From assembly GCA_020248865.1 (NCBI GenBank), contig JADCGS010000001.1:62001-126000 (forward strand): a stretch of 64,000 nucleotides of DNA, in the 5' to 3' direction. Shown here in pieces: positions 52,002 to 61,889 of this stretch. The notes beneath the pieces were generated by a model that was not told the origin of the DNA, searched no databases, and saw only the letters and a program-made list of their open reading frames with translations. This stretch comes from Burkholderiales bacterium (GTDB lineage Bacteria; Pseudomonadota; Gammaproteobacteria; Burkholderiales; Burkholderiaceae_F). The translations under genes and the position numbers were made by a program. The number at the start of each line of letters is the position of its first letter. The stretch's first letter is position 1.

Positions 52002-53936
52002 TCAGGGCTTCTTGGCCGACTTTGCCTCGTCGATGGCCGCCTTGTAGTCCGACTTGAGCACACGCGCCTTGTGTTTGACCTTCAGCGCAGCAATGTAGGA
52101 ATTGTCATCGGCAGCGCCGAAAGCCTGGCCGAGCGCTCGCGATAGTTCCGCCGCCTGCGCGGGGTCCGTCTTGTCCGGGATACGCGCCGATTGAATCTGA
52201 AAGATTGCATGTGCGCCGCCGTCGAGCTCGGCGACCGCGTAGCGCGGCAGCTCGCTGGCCGGCGCTTGCATGACCACCGTCAGCGCCGATTGCGGAAGCC
52301 CCTCAGGCTTGGAACGCGAGACGGTGCGAACCGGACCGAAGCCGGTATCGCTCGCCGCGGCCTGCAACTCGGCCAGCCGCTTCTCGGCGGCTGCGCGCGC
52401 CAAGCGCGAAGACTCCTGCTGCAAGACACGGTTTCGCACTTGCTCGCGCACCTGCTCCAGGGGCTGTACTCGCTCCGGCCGGTGCTCGATCACCCGCGCC
52501 GCCGCCAGCGCATTGGCGCCGACGTCGAGGGCCTCAGTATTGCGCTTTAGTTTAAGCGAATCCTCGGCGAACACCGCGCTGATCATGCGCGCATTAAAAA
52601 CCTGCGCGGCCCCGGGGAGCGGCGGCATACCGGCGCGCGTGAGTTCTTCGACCATCTGCACTTGCAACCTGAGCTTGTCGGCCACCGGCTTGAGGCTGTC
52701 GGCCTGCTCGTAGACGGTGTTGGTGAAGATCTCGGCCGCCTCAGCGTACTTCTTCTGCGCGGCCTGGCGGCGCAGCTCGGTCTCGATCTCGGTGCGCACC
52801 TGGGCAAACGGCTTGACCTGGGCCGGAACCACCGCATCGACGCGGATGATGTGAAAACCGAATTCGGACTCGACAAGGTCGGAGATCTCGCCGGGCTGGA
52901 GACTGAACGCAACTTGCTCGAACGGCTTGACCATCATGTTGCGGCCGAACTGCCCGAGGTCGCCGCCATTGACCGCCGAGCCGGGATCCTTGGAGTGCTG
53001 CCGGGCAAGCTTCTCGAACTCCCTGGGGTTGGCGCGCAGCTGGGCCAGCACCTGTTCGGCCTGCTTGCGGGCTCCCGCCTTGTCTCTGGCGCTACCGCCA
53101 TCGCCAGCGGTAAACAGGATGTGGCTCGCCTTGCGCTGCTCGTCCTGGCCCCAGCGTGCCCTGTTCTGCTCGTAGTAGGCCAGCGCCTCGGGCTCGGGCA
53201 CCTGAACCTCGCGTGCCACGTCCTCCAGGGTCAGGACGACGTACTCGACGCGGGCGCTCTCGGGCAGGCGGAAGTCCGCTTGATTGGCCTCGTAGAACGC
53301 CTTGAGCTGCTCGTCGGTGACATTGACCCTGGCGCGGAATTCGCCGGGCATGAAGCGGATTTCGCGCACGACGCGCTCTTCCTCGATCAGGCGGCGCACT
53401 TGATCGCCCACCGTGCGCGGCACGATCGAGGAGTTGGACACAGCCTGCAGCAGCGCCTGCTTCTGCAGGTCGGCGCGGACGCGTTGCTCGAACGCCGCCT
53501 CGGTGAGGCCCTGCGCACGCAGCAGCGTCTGGTAGCGCTCGTAGTTGAACTTCCCGTCCTGCTGAAATGCCTGCTGGCCGGAGATCGCCTGGCGCACGCG
53601 GTCCGAAGGAACCAGCAGGTTCTCGCGCTCCGCCTCGAGCGCCAGCGCGCGCTCTGACAGCAGATTCTGCAGCGTTGCGGCACGGGCGGCCGGGGTGTCG
53701 AACATCGACGGGTCGAAACTCGAACCGAACATCCCGCGCAGCCGCTCCATTTGCTCGCGCTGTGCGGTGTCGAGTTCCTGGCGCAGGACCTGCTGGTCGC
53801 CGATCTGCGCCACGACATCCTCGCCGCCGGCCATGCGGTTATACGAGTAGAGACCCGTAACCACGAAGGACGGAAACACCAGCACTACCAGGAAGAACAT
53901 CAGCCAGCGGCGGTGGGAGCGAATGGAATCGAACAT
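52002..53936 (-). CDS. ppiD: Periplasmic folding chaperone PpiD-like (SurA N-domain plus parvulin)
   Basis: A protein of 644 aa anchored by one N-terminal membrane helix (LMFFLVVLVFPSFVVTGLY). A SurA-type N-terminal chaperone region (about 40-190) is followed by one parvulin domain (about 268-365: KASHILFTAGDGGS, DPGSAVNGGDLGQFG, VESEFGFHIIRVDAVVPAQ), then further helical regions. It helps newly exported proteins fold at the outer face of the inner membrane. It lies downstream of tRNA-Asp, at the end of the hupB/lon/clp cluster, as in many betaproteobacteria. Confidence 0.95.
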   Translation of the reverse strand: MFDSIRSHRRWLMFFLVVLVFPSFVVTGLYSYNRMAGGEDVVAQIGDQQVLRQELDTAQREQMERLRGMFGSSFDPSMFDTPAARAATLQNLLSERALALEAERENLLVPSDRVRQAISGQQAFQQDGKFNYERYQTLLRAQGLTEAAFEQRVRADLQKQALLQAVSNSSIVPRTVGDQVRRLIEEERVVREIRFMPGEFRARVNVTDEQLKAFYEANQADFRLPESARVEYVVLTLEDVAREVQVPEPEALAYYEQNRARWGQDEQRKASHILFTAGDGGSARDKAGARKQAEQVLAQLRANPREFEKLARQHSKDPGSAVNGGDLGQFGRNMMVKPFEQVAFSLQPGEISDLVESEFGFHIIRVDAVVPAQVKPFAQVRTEIETELRRQAAQKKYAEAAEIFTNTVYEQADSLKPVADKLRLQVQMVEELTRAGMPPLPGAAQVFNARMISAVFAEDSLKLKRNTEALDVGANALAAARVIEHRPERVQPLEQVREQVRNRVLQQESSRLARAAAEKRLAELQAAASDTGFGPVRTVSRSKPEGLPQSALTVVMQAPASELPRYAVAELDGGAHAIFQIQSARIPDKTDPAQAAELSRALGQAFGAADDNSYIAALKVKHKARVLKSDYKAAIDEAKSAKKP

Positions 53937-54017
53937 CGCGCGGTTACCCCTGCCGCCGCTCCTGCGATGCGACGGGCAAGAAAAAAGGCGAAACGAGGTT
54001 CGCCTTTGTGCAAATGG

Positions 54018-54094
54018 TGGCGGAGTGGACGGGACTCGAACCCGCGACCCCCGGCGTGACAGGCCGGTATTCTAACCGACTGAACTACCACTCC
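54018..54094 (-). tRNA. tRNA-Asp (anticodon GTC)
   Basis: The complement folds into a full cloverleaf of 77 nt with encoded CCA. The acceptor stem GGAGTGG pairs with CCACTCC, the anticodon arm reads CCGGCCTGTCACGCCGG with GTC in the loop, and the T arm contains GGTTCGAGTCC. Confidence 0.97.
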
Positions 54095-54126
54095 CCACGG
54101 TACTGCAAAGACCAACTCGCCGAGTC

Positions 54127-54202
54127 TGGTGGGTGCTGAGAGGCTCGAACTCCCGACCTACGCCTTGTAAGGGCGCCGCTCTACCGACTGAGCTAAGCAC
54201 CC
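54127..54202 (-). tRNA. tRNA-Val (anticodon TAC)
   Basis: The complement forms a 76-nt cloverleaf with encoded CCA. The acceptor GGGTGCT pairs with AGCACCC, the anticodon loop is CCTTACAAGG with TAC, and the T arm has AGTTCGAGCC. It lies between hupB and tRNA-Asp. Confidence 0.97.
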
Positions 54203-54293
54203 TGACGCTGCCTCGACCGTCGACGCCCACCCGACCCGGGGTGTACGTCGACCAACCACCGTCGCGTACGCCGGTGCCAGCGCACGCAAGACG

Positions 54294-54566
54294 CTAGTTT
54301 ACAAAATCCTTGAGCGCTTTGCCTGCCCGGAACTTTGGAATCTTTGCGGCCTTGATCTTGATGGGCTGATTGGTGCGTGGATTACGACCCGTACGCGCCG
54401 CCCGCTTGCCCACCGTGAAGGTGCCGAAACCCACCAGCGTCACCGGCGCGCCCTTCTTGAGGGACGTCCGGATGCCGCCCACGACCGCCTCGAGAGCGCG
54501 CCCAGCAGCCGCCTTGGAGATATCGGCCTGCTTGGCAATGTGATCGATGAGTTCAGACTTGTTCAC
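54294..54566 (-). CDS. hupB: HU family DNA-binding protein
   Basis: A protein of 90 aa, the standard HU length. It begins [28 protein letters not shown] and has the [41 protein letters not shown] region, with the DNA-intercalating arm R-N-P-x-T/N. It is a nucleoid-associated protein that bends DNA. Its own likely promoter lies about 100 bp upstream. The lon-hupB neighbourhood is conserved in proteobacteria. Confidence 0.97.
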   Translation of the reverse strand: MNKSELIDHIAKQADISKAAAGRALEAVVGGIRTSLKKGAPVTLVGFGTFTVGKRAARTGRNPRTNQPIKIKAAKIPKFRAGKALKDFVN

Positions 54567-54662
54567 GTAAATCCCCTCGAATCAGTGCTGTAAGTGTTAT
54601 CGGCTGCGGGCGGGCGCGCGAACAGCTTGGCGGCGTAGAAGGCTGCCCACGTCGAGGAGGCA

Positions 54663-54691
54663 ATTCAACCGCAGCGCCAAGGTCGGGTCAA
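54663..54691 (-). promoter_or_regulatory. Candidate sigma-70 promoter of hupB
   Basis: On the minus strand TTGACC (complement of 54686-54691), a 17-bp spacer and TTGAAT (complement of 54663-54668). The spacing is ideal and the distance to the hupB ATG (about 97 bp) leaves a leader of roughly 90 nt. Confidence 0.45.
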
Positions 54692-54779
54692 GGGAACGTT
54701 ACGCCCCGGCATGCGGGCCCATGCGGCGGATCGACGCAGGAGAGGTGGCCCGTCGGCCCCCCCCCCTGCCCAACCGTCC

Positions 54780-57194
54780 CTAGTGCTTCACCACCTCGCC
54801 TGCGGCCGGCGCTGCCCCGGGGGCCGGCGGCAGCGCCACAGCAGCCTCGTCTTCGGGCAGCGGCGTCGGCTGCCGCTGCAACGCGATCTCGAGAACCTTG
54901 TCGATCCACTTGACCGGCACGATTTCGAGTCGGTTCTTGACGTTGTCCGGGATATCCGGCAGGTCCTTGACGTTTTCCTCGGGAATCAGGACGGTCTTGA
55001 TGCCGCCGCGATGGGCCGCGAGAAGCTTTTCCTTGAGGCCGCCGATCGCGAGCACCTCGCCGCGCAGCGTGATCTCGCCGGTCATGGCAACGTCGGGTCG
55101 AACTGGGATTCCGCTCAGCGTCGATACCAGCGCGGTCGTGATCGCGATACCCGCGCTGGGTCCGTCCTTGGGAGTGGCACCCTCGGGCAGGTGAATGTGG
55201 ATGTCGCTCTTCTCGAACACCTCGTCCTTGATGCCGAGCTTGCGCGAACGGCTGCGCACGACCGATCGGGCCGCCTCGACCGATTCCTTCATCACGTCGC
55301 CCAGCGAACCGGTGCGAATGATGTTGCCCTTGCCGGGCATGGCCGCCGACTCGATGGTCAGCAGTTCGCCGCCGACCTCGGTCCAGGCCAGCCCCGTGAC
55401 CTGGCCGACCTGCGCCTCCTTCTCGGCCATGCCGAAGGTGAAGCGCCGCACCCCGAGGTACTTGTCGAGGTTACGCGGTGTTACCTTGGTCTTGCGCTCG
55501 CCTTCCTTGAGCAGCGCGTTCTTCACCACCTTGCGGCAGATCTTCGACAACTCGCGCTCGAGCGCACGCACGCCAGCCTCGCGACTGTAGTAGCGGATGA
55601 TGTCCCGAACCGCCGCCTCGGAGACCTCGAGCTCGTCGGCCTTCACGCCATTGTTCTTCATCTGCTTGGGCAGCAGGTAACGCAGCGCGATGTTGGTCTT
55701 CTCGTCCTCCGTATAACCGGACAGGCGGATGACCTCCATCCGGTCCAGCAACGGCGCCGGGATGTTCATCGTGTTCGCAGTTGCCACGAACATGACATCG
55801 GACAGGTCGTAATCGACCTCGACGTAGTGGTCCACGAAGGTGTGGTTCTGCTCCGGATCGAGCACTTCGAGTAGCGCCGAAGACGGATCTCCGCGGAAGT
55901 CCTGGCCCATCTTGTCGACCTCGTCGAGCAGGAACAGCGGGTTGCGCACACCGACCTTCGACAGGCTCTGCAGGATCTTGCCCGGCATCGAGCCGATGTA
56001 GGTGCGCCGATGGCCGCGGATCTCGGCCTCGTCCCGCACGCCACCGAGCGCCATGCGCACGAACTTGCGATTGGTGCTCTTGGCAATCGACTGTCCGAGC
56101 GAGGTCTTGCCCACCCCCGGAGGCCCGACCAGGCACAGGATCGGCGCCTTCAGGCGGTCGACCCGCTGCTGCACGGCCAGGTACTCGACGATGCGTTCCT
56201 TGACCTTATTGAGGCCGTAGTGGTCTTCGTCGAGAACCTTCTGCGCGTTGGCAAGATCGTTGTTGATCTTGCTCTTCTTCTTCCAGGGCAGATTGATCAG
56301 CGTGTCGATGTAGTTGCGCACGACGGTGGCCTCGGCCGACATCGGAGACATCAGCTTGAGCTTCTTGAGCTCTGCATCGGCCTTGGCCTTGGCCTGCTTC
56401 GGCATGCGGGCGGCCTTGATCTTCTTCTCGAGTTCTTCGAGGTCGGCGCCCTCCTCACCCTCGCCGAGCTCCTTCTGAATCGCCTTGACCTGCTCGTTAA
56501 GGTAGTACTCGCGCTGGCTCTTCTCCATCTGCCGCTTGACGCGGCCGCGGATGCGCTTCTCGACCTGCAGGATGTCGATCTCGGTCTCGAGCTGAGCAAG
56601 CAGGTGATCGAGCCGCTCGGTCATGCCGAAGATCTCGAGGATCTTCTGCTTCTGTTCGAGCTTGAGCGGCAGGTGCGCGGCGATCGTGTCGGCCAGGCGC
56701 CCGGCGTCGTCGATGCCGGCGATCGAGGTCAGGATCTCGGCCGGAATCTTCTTGTTGAGCTTCACGTACTGGTCGAACTGCCCGACGATTGCGCGGCGCA
56801 GCGCCTCGAGCTCCGCGCCCACGGAGGTCTCGGGGGCAATCGGCGTCAGCTCGCATGAAAAGTAGGTCTGTTCGTCGGCAATCGAGTGGATGCGCGCGCG
56901 CTGCGCGCCCTCGACCAGCACCTTCACCGTGCCATCCGGCAGCTTGAGCATCTGCAGGATGCTCGCCACGCAACCGATGTCGTAGATGTCCTCAGCCGCC
57001 GGTTCGTCCTTGGCAGCGTTCTTCTGGGCGACCAGCATGATCGACTTGCCGCCTTCCATCGAGGCTTCGAGCGCCTTGATCGACTTGGGACGACCGACGA
57101 ACAGCGGGATCACCATGTGCGGGAACACCACCACGTCGCGCAGCGGCAACAGCGGCAGCGAGGTGCGTTCCGGCGGAAGTTGGGTGGTTGACAT
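54780..57194 (-). CDS. lon: Lon protease (endopeptidase La)
   Basis: A protein of 804 aa. The N-terminal substrate-binding domain (about 1-200) is followed by a coiled-coil region, the AAA+ module with Walker [10 protein letters not shown] and Walker [11 protein letters not shown], and a C-terminal protease domain with the catalytic Ser in [11 protein letters not shown] and Lys further on. It degrades damaged and regulatory proteins in the cytoplasm. A good sigma-32-like promoter precedes it. It ends with a short Ala/Pro-rich tail. It lies between clpX and hupB. Confidence 0.97.
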   Translation of the reverse strand: MSTTQLPPERTSLPLLPLRDVVVFPHMVIPLFVGRPKSIKALEASMEGGKSIMLVAQKNAAKDEPAAEDIYDIGCVASILQMLKLPDGTVKVLVEGAQRARIHSIADEQTYFSCELTPIAPETSVGAELEALRRAIVGQFDQYVKLNKKIPAEILTSIAGIDDAGRLADTIAAHLPLKLEQKQKILEIFGMTERLDHLLAQLETEIDILQVEKRIRGRVKRQMEKSQREYYLNEQVKAIQKELGEGEEGADLEELEKKIKAARMPKQAKAKADAELKKLKLMSPMSAEATVVRNYIDTLINLPWKKKSKINNDLANAQKVLDEDHYGLNKVKERIVEYLAVQQRVDRLKAPILCLVGPPGVGKTSLGQSIAKSTNRKFVRMALGGVRDEAEIRGHRRTYIGSMPGKILQSLSKVGVRNPLFLLDEVDKMGQDFRGDPSSALLEVLDPEQNHTFVDHYVEVDYDLSDVMFVATANTMNIPAPLLDRMEVIRLSGYTEDEKTNIALRYLLPKQMKNNGVKADELEVSEAAVRDIIRYYSREAGVRALERELSKICRKVVKNALLKEGERKTKVTPRNLDKYLGVRRFTFGMAEKEAQVGQVTGLAWTEVGGELLTIESAAMPGKGNIIRTGSLGDVMKESVEAARSVVRSRSRKLGIKDEVFEKSDIHIHLPEGATPKDGPSAGIAITTALVSTLSGIPVRPDVAMTGEITLRGEVLAIGGLKEKLLAAHRGGIKTVLIPEENVKDLPDIPDNVKNRLEIVPVKWIDKVLEIALQRQPTPLPEDEAAVALPPAPGAAPAAGEVVKH

Positions 57195-57222
57195 GTCGAG
57201 TCCTACCTGGGGATGCCGACGC

Positions 57223-57250
57223 AGATGCGGGCGACCGGCGGTGGATCAAG
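57223..57250 (-). promoter_or_regulatory. Sigma-32-type heat-shock promoter of lon
   Basis: Read on the minus strand, CTTGATC (complement of 57244-57250), 13 bp and CCGCATCT (complement of 57223-57230). This matches CTTGAAA-N(11-16)-CCCCATNT closely (7 of 8 in the -10). The lon ATG follows 28 bp after the -10, leaving space for the AGGTAGGA ribosome-binding region. Confidence 0.6.
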
Positions 57251-57405
57251 AGAGAAAGCGGACGGCGGCGCAGTGCAGGCGGGTCCGGGGAATGCGGTTC
57301 AGAGTAGCACGCAGGCAGCAGTCATCACGCCGCCGGCGTCATGCGGAAGGAGGTTGCTACAGCAGGAGCAGACCGGGCCGGTGCGGGGGCACCGTCCGCC
57401 AGCCA

Positions 57406-58671
57406 CTAGCGCGGCGCGCCGGCCACCTTGGGCTGGTCGACGTACATCAGAATCGGCCGGCCGCCGTTGACGGCATTCTCGTCGATCACGACCTTGGCTA
57501 CGTTCTGCAGACTCGGCAACTCGTACATGGTGTCCAGCAGAACGGCCTCGACAATCGAGCGCAGGCCGCGCGCCCCGGTGCGGCGCTTGAGCGCCTTGCG
57601 GGCGATCGCACCAAGCGCATCGTTGCGGATCTCCAGCTCTACCCCCTCCATGCGCAGCAGACGCTGGAACTGCTTGACCAGCGCGTTCTTCGGCTCCACC
57701 AGGATCTCGACCAGTGCATCCTCGGTGAGTTCGTCGAGCGTGGCTACCACCGGCAGCCGACCCACGAGCTCGGGGATCAGGCCGAACTTGATGAGGTCCT
57801 CGGGTTCCACGTCGCGCAGCAACTCGCCTACCGACCGGTCGGTCGCGCTCGTCACCTCGGCGCCGAACCCGATGCCGCTCTTTTCCGAGCGGTTGCGGAT
57901 GATCTTCTCCAGGCCGTCGAAAGCGCCGCCGCAAATGAACAGGATGTTCGTGGTGTCGATCTGCACGAAGTCCTGGTTGGGGTGCTTGCGGCCGCCCTGC
58001 GGCGGCACGCTCGCGATCGTCCCCTCCACCAGTTTCAGCAGCGCCTGCTGCACCCCCTCGCCCGACACGTCGCGCGTGATACTCGGGTTGTCGCTCTTGC
58101 GCGAGATCTTGTCGATCTCGTCGATGTAAACGATGCCGCGCTGCGCCTTGTCGACCTCGTAGTTGCAGTTCTGCAGCAGCTTCTGGATGATATTCTCTAC
58201 GTCCTCGCCGACGTAGCCAGCCTCGGTGAGCGTGGTGGCGTCGGCGATCACGAAAGGGACGTTGAGCAGGCGCGCCAGCGTCTGCGCCAGCAAGGTCTTG
58301 CCCGACCCGGTCGGCCCGATCAGAAGGATGTTGGACTTGGCCAGTTCGACCTCGTCCTTGGACGACATGTGCTTGAGGCGCTTGTAGTGGTTGTAAACGG
58401 CCACCGACAGGATGCGCTTAGCCTTTTCCTGTCCGATAACGTACTGGTCGAGGATCGTGCAGATCTCGTGCGGGCTGGGCAGATCGCTCCGCGCCGTGCC
58501 GGCCGCCGGGTCACCGGACGACTCGTCGCGGATGATGTCGTTGCACAGGTCGATGCACTCATCGCAGATGAACACCGACGGGCCGGCGATGAGCTTCTTG
58601 ACCTCGTGCTGGCTCTTGCCGCAGAACGAGCAGTACAGAAGCTTTTCGCTGGAGCCCTTCTTGTCGGACAT
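57406..58671 (-). CDS. clpX: ATP-dependent Clp protease ATPase subunit ClpX
   Basis: A protein of 421 aa. The zinc-binding domain has C14, C17, C36 and C39 (YCSFCGKSQ...FICDECI), then the AAA+ domain with Walker A GPTGSGKT and Walker [11 protein letters not shown], and the ClpP-contact loop SGIGFGAEV. It unfolds tagged proteins and feeds them to ClpP. I use the ATG at 58671; an upstream in-frame ATG at 58734 adds 21 Pro-rich residues that ClpX normally lacks. It lies 43 bp after clpP. Confidence 0.96.
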   Translation of the reverse strand: MSDKKGSSEKLLYCSFCGKSQHEVKKLIAGPSVFICDECIDLCNDIIRDESSGDPAAGTARSDLPSPHEICTILDQYVIGQEKAKRILSVAVYNHYKRLKHMSSKDEVELAKSNILLIGPTGSGKTLLAQTLARLLNVPFVIADATTLTEAGYVGEDVENIIQKLLQNCNYEVDKAQRGIVYIDEIDKISRKSDNPSITRDVSGEGVQQALLKLVEGTIASVPPQGGRKHPNQDFVQIDTTNILFICGGAFDGLEKIIRNRSEKSGIGFGAEVTSATDRSVGELLRDVEPEDLIKFGLIPELVGRLPVVATLDELTEDALVEILVEPKNALVKQFQRLLRMEGVELEIRNDALGAIARKALKRRTGARGLRSIVEAVLLDTMYELPSLQNVAKVVIDENAVNGGRPILMYVDQPKVAGAPR

Positions 58672-58714
58672 GCGGGGTGCTGGCGCTCTCGATTCAGGCG
58701 GGACCGGCCGGCCG

Positions 58715-59344
58715 TCAGGTGGCTGCGTCACCACGCTTGACGAAGATCTTGTCGATGATTCCGTAGCTTACTGCATCCTCGGCGGACATGAAGTTGTCGC
58801 GGTCCGTGTCCCTCGCGATCCGCTCCACCGGTTGGCCGGTGCGCTCGGACAGGATGCCGTTGAGCCGTTCGCGCAGATACAGGATCTCGCGCGCCTGGAT
58901 CTCGATGTCCGAGGCCTGGCCCTGCGAGCCCCCCGAGGGCTGATGGATCATGATGCGCGAGTTGGGCAACGCGTAGCGCTTGCCCTTGGCGCCGGCGGCC
59001 AGCAAGAAAGCACCCATGCTGGCTGCCATGCCGACACAGATGGTCGAGACATCGGGCTTGATGAACTGCATGGTGTCGAAGATCGACATCCCGGCATACA
59101 CCGAACCGCCCGGCGAGTTGATGTAGACGGCGATGTCCTTGTCCGGATTCTCGCTCTCGAGGAACAGCAGCTGGGCCACCACTAGGTTGGCGGTCTGATC
59201 GGTGACCGGCCCGACCAGAAAGATCACCCGGTCGCGCAGCAGCCGCGAGTAGATGTCGTAGGCGCGCTCGCCGCGCCCACTCTGCTCGATGACGATGGGC
59301 ACCATGCCCAGCGCCTGGGGGTCCAGCGGATTGAATTCGCTCAT
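58715..59344 (-). CDS. clpP: ATP-dependent Clp protease proteolytic subunit ClpP
   Basis: A protein of 209 aa from the ATG at 59344 ([39 protein letters not shown]...). The catalytic triad is visible: Ser109 in GMAASMGAF, His134 in MIHQPSGG and Asp183 in TDRDNFMS. It forms the tetradecameric barrel used with ClpX. An upstream ATG at 59362 is possible, but GAGGT lies suitably before 59344. It stands between tig and clpX. Confidence 0.96.
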   Translation of the reverse strand: MSEFNPLDPQALGMVPIVIEQSGRGERAYDIYSRLLRDRVIFLVGPVTDQTANLVVAQLLFLESENPDKDIAVYINSPGGSVYAGMSIFDTMQFIKPDVSTICVGMAASMGAFLLAAGAKGKRYALPNSRIMIHQPSGGSQGQASDIEIQAREILYLRERLNGILSERTGQPVERIARDTDRDNFMSAEDAVSYGIIDKIFVKRGDAAT

Positions 59345-59395
59345 CTGGGGGGTACCTCGCATTCGCCTTGCCCTCTTTCCATATGCTTGCAGCGG

Positions 59396-60700
59396 TTACT
59401 TGCCATGGCCCATCAGCTCGTCGAAGCCAACTGCCGCATCGACAACCCTGGCCCGCGCGAGGACCCACTCGACCACGTTCTCCTCCACCACCACCGACTC
59501 GATCTCGGCGAGCCGCTCGCGGTTCGACAGGTACCACTGAATCACTTCGGCCGGTCGCTCGTAGCTCTGGGCGACGTCCTCGATGGCCTTGCGGATCTGC
59601 TGCTGCTGCGGCTGCAGGTTTTCGACGCGCACGAGTTCGGCCAGCAGGAGTCCAAGGCGGACGCGTCGTTCGGCCTGCGGGGCGAAGATCTCGGGCGGCA
59701 GCGGCGCCTCCTTGGCGCTGATGCCGCGCGCCACCAGATCCTGGCGCGCCATTTCCGCGAGGCGCTGCTGGTCGGCCTGGATCAGCGACATGGGCAGCTC
59801 GAAGCGGGTGCTGGCAAGCAGCGCGTTCATCGCACTGTCCTTGGTGCGCGCCTTCAGGCGCGTCTTCACCTCGCGCTCGAGGTTGGCCTTGACCTCAGCG
59901 CGCATCTTCTGCACATCGCCATCGGCAATGCCGAGCGAGCGGGCAAACTCGGCATCGACCGGCGGCAGGAGCGGCTGCTCCACCTTCTTGACCGTCACGT
60001 CGAACTGGACCTGCCGGCCAGCCAGCTCGGTGGCCCGATAGTCGGCTGGAAAAGTCAGCGGGAAGGTCTTGCCCTGACCGGCCTGCAGACCGCGCACGGC
60101 CGCCTCGAACTCCGGCAGCATCCGGCCCTCGCCGATCGTGAAGGCAAAGTCGGAGCCCGCGCCGCCGTCGAAAGGCTCGCCGTCGCGCGTGCCCTTGAAG
60201 TCCACGGTCACGCGATCGCCGTCGGTGGCCGCACGGTCCACGGCCTCGAAACTGGCGCGCTGCTTGCGCATGATTTCCAGTGTCTTGTCGATCTGGGCGT
60301 CGCCCACCTCGCAGGAGGAACGCTGCACCTCGATGTCCGCTAGGTTCCCGACCTTGATATCGGGATAGATCTCGAAGGTGGCCGAGAAGGCCAGGTCGGC
60401 GGTCGGCGCACCGGCCTTGGGTTCCAGACGCGGCGCACCGGCCACGCGCAGGTTTTTGCTGCTGACCGCCGTGGTGAACGCGGCACCGACCTTGTCGTTG
60501 AGCACCTCGGCCTGGACCTGCGCGCCGTAGGTGGCAGCCACCATTTTCAGAGGCACCTTGCCGGGACGGAAGCCGGGCATGCGCACGGTGCGCGCCAGCT
60601 TGGTCAGACGCGTCGAGACTTCCTTCTCGATATCGGCGGCGGGGACCGTCAGGTCGATGCGGCGCTCCAGCGCGCCCAGGGTTTCAACGTTCGCTTGCAT
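59396..60700 (-). CDS. tig: Trigger factor
   Basis: A protein of 434 aa. The ribosome-docking loop GFRPGKVP lies at residues 43-50, followed by the FKBP-like isomerase domain (about 160-245; DRVTVDFKGTRDGEPFDGG, EFEAAVRGLQAGQGKTFPLTFP) and the long helical C-terminal chaperone arms. It binds nascent chains at the ribosomal exit. It is the first protein gene of the tig-clpP-clpX group and follows tRNA-Leu on the same strand. Confidence 0.96.
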   Translation of the reverse strand: MQANVETLGALERRIDLTVPAADIEKEVSTRLTKLARTVRMPGFRPGKVPLKMVAATYGAQVQAEVLNDKVGAAFTTAVSSKNLRVAGAPRLEPKAGAPTADLAFSATFEIYPDIKVGNLADIEVQRSSCEVGDAQIDKTLEIMRKQRASFEAVDRAATDGDRVTVDFKGTRDGEPFDGGAGSDFAFTIGEGRMLPEFEAAVRGLQAGQGKTFPLTFPADYRATELAGRQVQFDVTVKKVEQPLLPPVDAEFARSLGIADGDVQKMRAEVKANLEREVKTRLKARTKDSAMNALLASTRFELPMSLIQADQQRLAEMARQDLVARGISAKEAPLPPEIFAPQAERRVRLGLLLAELVRVENLQPQQQQIRKAIEDVAQSYERPAEVIQWYLSNRERLAEIESVVVEENVVEWVLARARVVDAAVGFDELMGHGK

Positions 60701-60822
60701 GGTGTCCTGCTGGCCGATGCGGCCCGTGTGCCTACGGCGGGTTGTGTTGTGGTGATCGGTTGTGGTCAGGCCTGAGGCGTCAGGAAGCAGCCCCGATCGC
60801 TTCAGGCCGGGCGGTGTTGCTG

Positions 60823-60909
60823 TGGTGCGAAGGGGGGGACTCGAACCCCCACGCCGGTGAAGGCGTCAGGACCTAAACCTGGTGCGTCTACCAATTTCGC
60901 CACCTTCGC
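60823..60909 (-). tRNA. tRNA-Leu (anticodon TAG)
   Basis: The complement gives an 87-nt class II tRNA with encoded CCA. The acceptor GCGAAGG pairs with CCTTCGC, the anticodon loop GGTTTAGGTCC contains TAG, the long variable arm is GACGCCTTCACCGGCGT, and the T arm has GGTTCGAGTCC. Confidence 0.97.
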
Positions 60910-61038
60910 GACAGAGGGCCGCGACGGATGCCTGCAGCCCGCGCTGCCGGGCGCATCGAGCACCACCGAACGCGTCAGATTCTAATCGAAGCGCCGCGAT
61001 TGTCCGGGCCGCGGCCGGGTGCGTGCTAGCTTGGCCGC

Positions 61039-61839
61039 ATGGGGATCGATCACTATGAGAACTTCCCGGTCGCCTCGGTGCTGGTGCCCGCGGCCTTGCG
61101 CCCCGCCGTGCAGGCGATCTACCGGTTTGCCCGCACCGCCGACGACCTGGCCGACGAAGGCGACGCCGCGCCGCCGGAGCGCCTGGCCGCCCTGGCGGCA
61201 CTGGGCGAGCAACTGGAGCGCATCGCGCGAGGCGCACCGCACGACTGGCCCGACCTGGCTGCAGCGGTCGCCGCCCACCGGTTGCCATTGCCGCTGTTCC
61301 ATGACCTGCTGTCGGCGTTTGCCCAGGACGTGACGGTCAAGCGCTATGCCGACTATCCCGCCCTGCTCGACTACTGCCGTCGCTCGGCCAACCCGATCGG
61401 CCGACTGCTGCTGGCCCTGTACGGCCGCGACGAGCCGGTGCTGCTGGAGCAGTCCGATGCCATCTGCAGCGCGCTGCAGCTCGTCAACTTCTGGCAGGAC
61501 GTGGCCATCGACTGGGCCAAGGGCCGGGTCTACCTGCCGCAGGACGAGCTGGCAGCGCACGGGCTGCGCGACGACGACATCGGCGCGCAGCGCCGCGGGC
61601 CAGGCTGGGCGCGGCTGATGCGCGCGCAGACGGAGCGAGCGCGCGCGATGCTAGAGTCGGGCGCGCCACTGGCGGGCTCGCTGGGCGGCCGTATCGGCTT
61701 CGAGCTGCGGCTGGTGGTGCAAGGCGGCTTGCGGATTGCCGAGCGCATCGACGCGGTCGACGGCGACGTTTTCCGCCGCCGCCCGACCCTCGGCAAGGCC
61801 GACTGGATCGTCATGACCGCGCGCGCCCTGCGCATGTAG
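61039..61839 (+). CDS. hpnC: Squalene synthase subunit HpnC (hydroxysqualene synthase)
   Basis: A protein of 266 aa of the squalene/phytoene synthase fold. The first Asp-rich motif is ADDLADEGD (about residues 34-42) and the second is VNFWQDVAIDWAKGRVYLPQDEL. The protein is similar to the HpnC type, which converts presqualene diphosphate to hydroxysqualene. It heads an hpnC-hpnD-hpnE unit for squalene, used for hopanoids or carotenoids; no squalene-hopene cyclase gene is visible before the window ends. Confidence 0.92.
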   Translation: MGIDHYENFPVASVLVPAALRPAVQAIYRFARTADDLADEGDAAPPERLAALAALGEQLERIARGAPHDWPDLAAAVAAHRLPLPLFHDLLSAFAQDVTVKRYADYPALLDYCRRSANPIGRLLLALYGRDEPVLLEQSDAICSALQLVNFWQDVAIDWAKGRVYLPQDELAAHGLRDDDIGAQRRGPGWARLMRAQTERARAMLESGAPLAGSLGGRIGFELRLVVQGGLRIAERIDAVDGDVFRRRPTLGKADWIVMTARALRM

Positions 61840-61889
61840 CAGTCCCGTCGGCCCGCCTAAGTGACCGCCTTCGCCGTCGACCCGACCGC

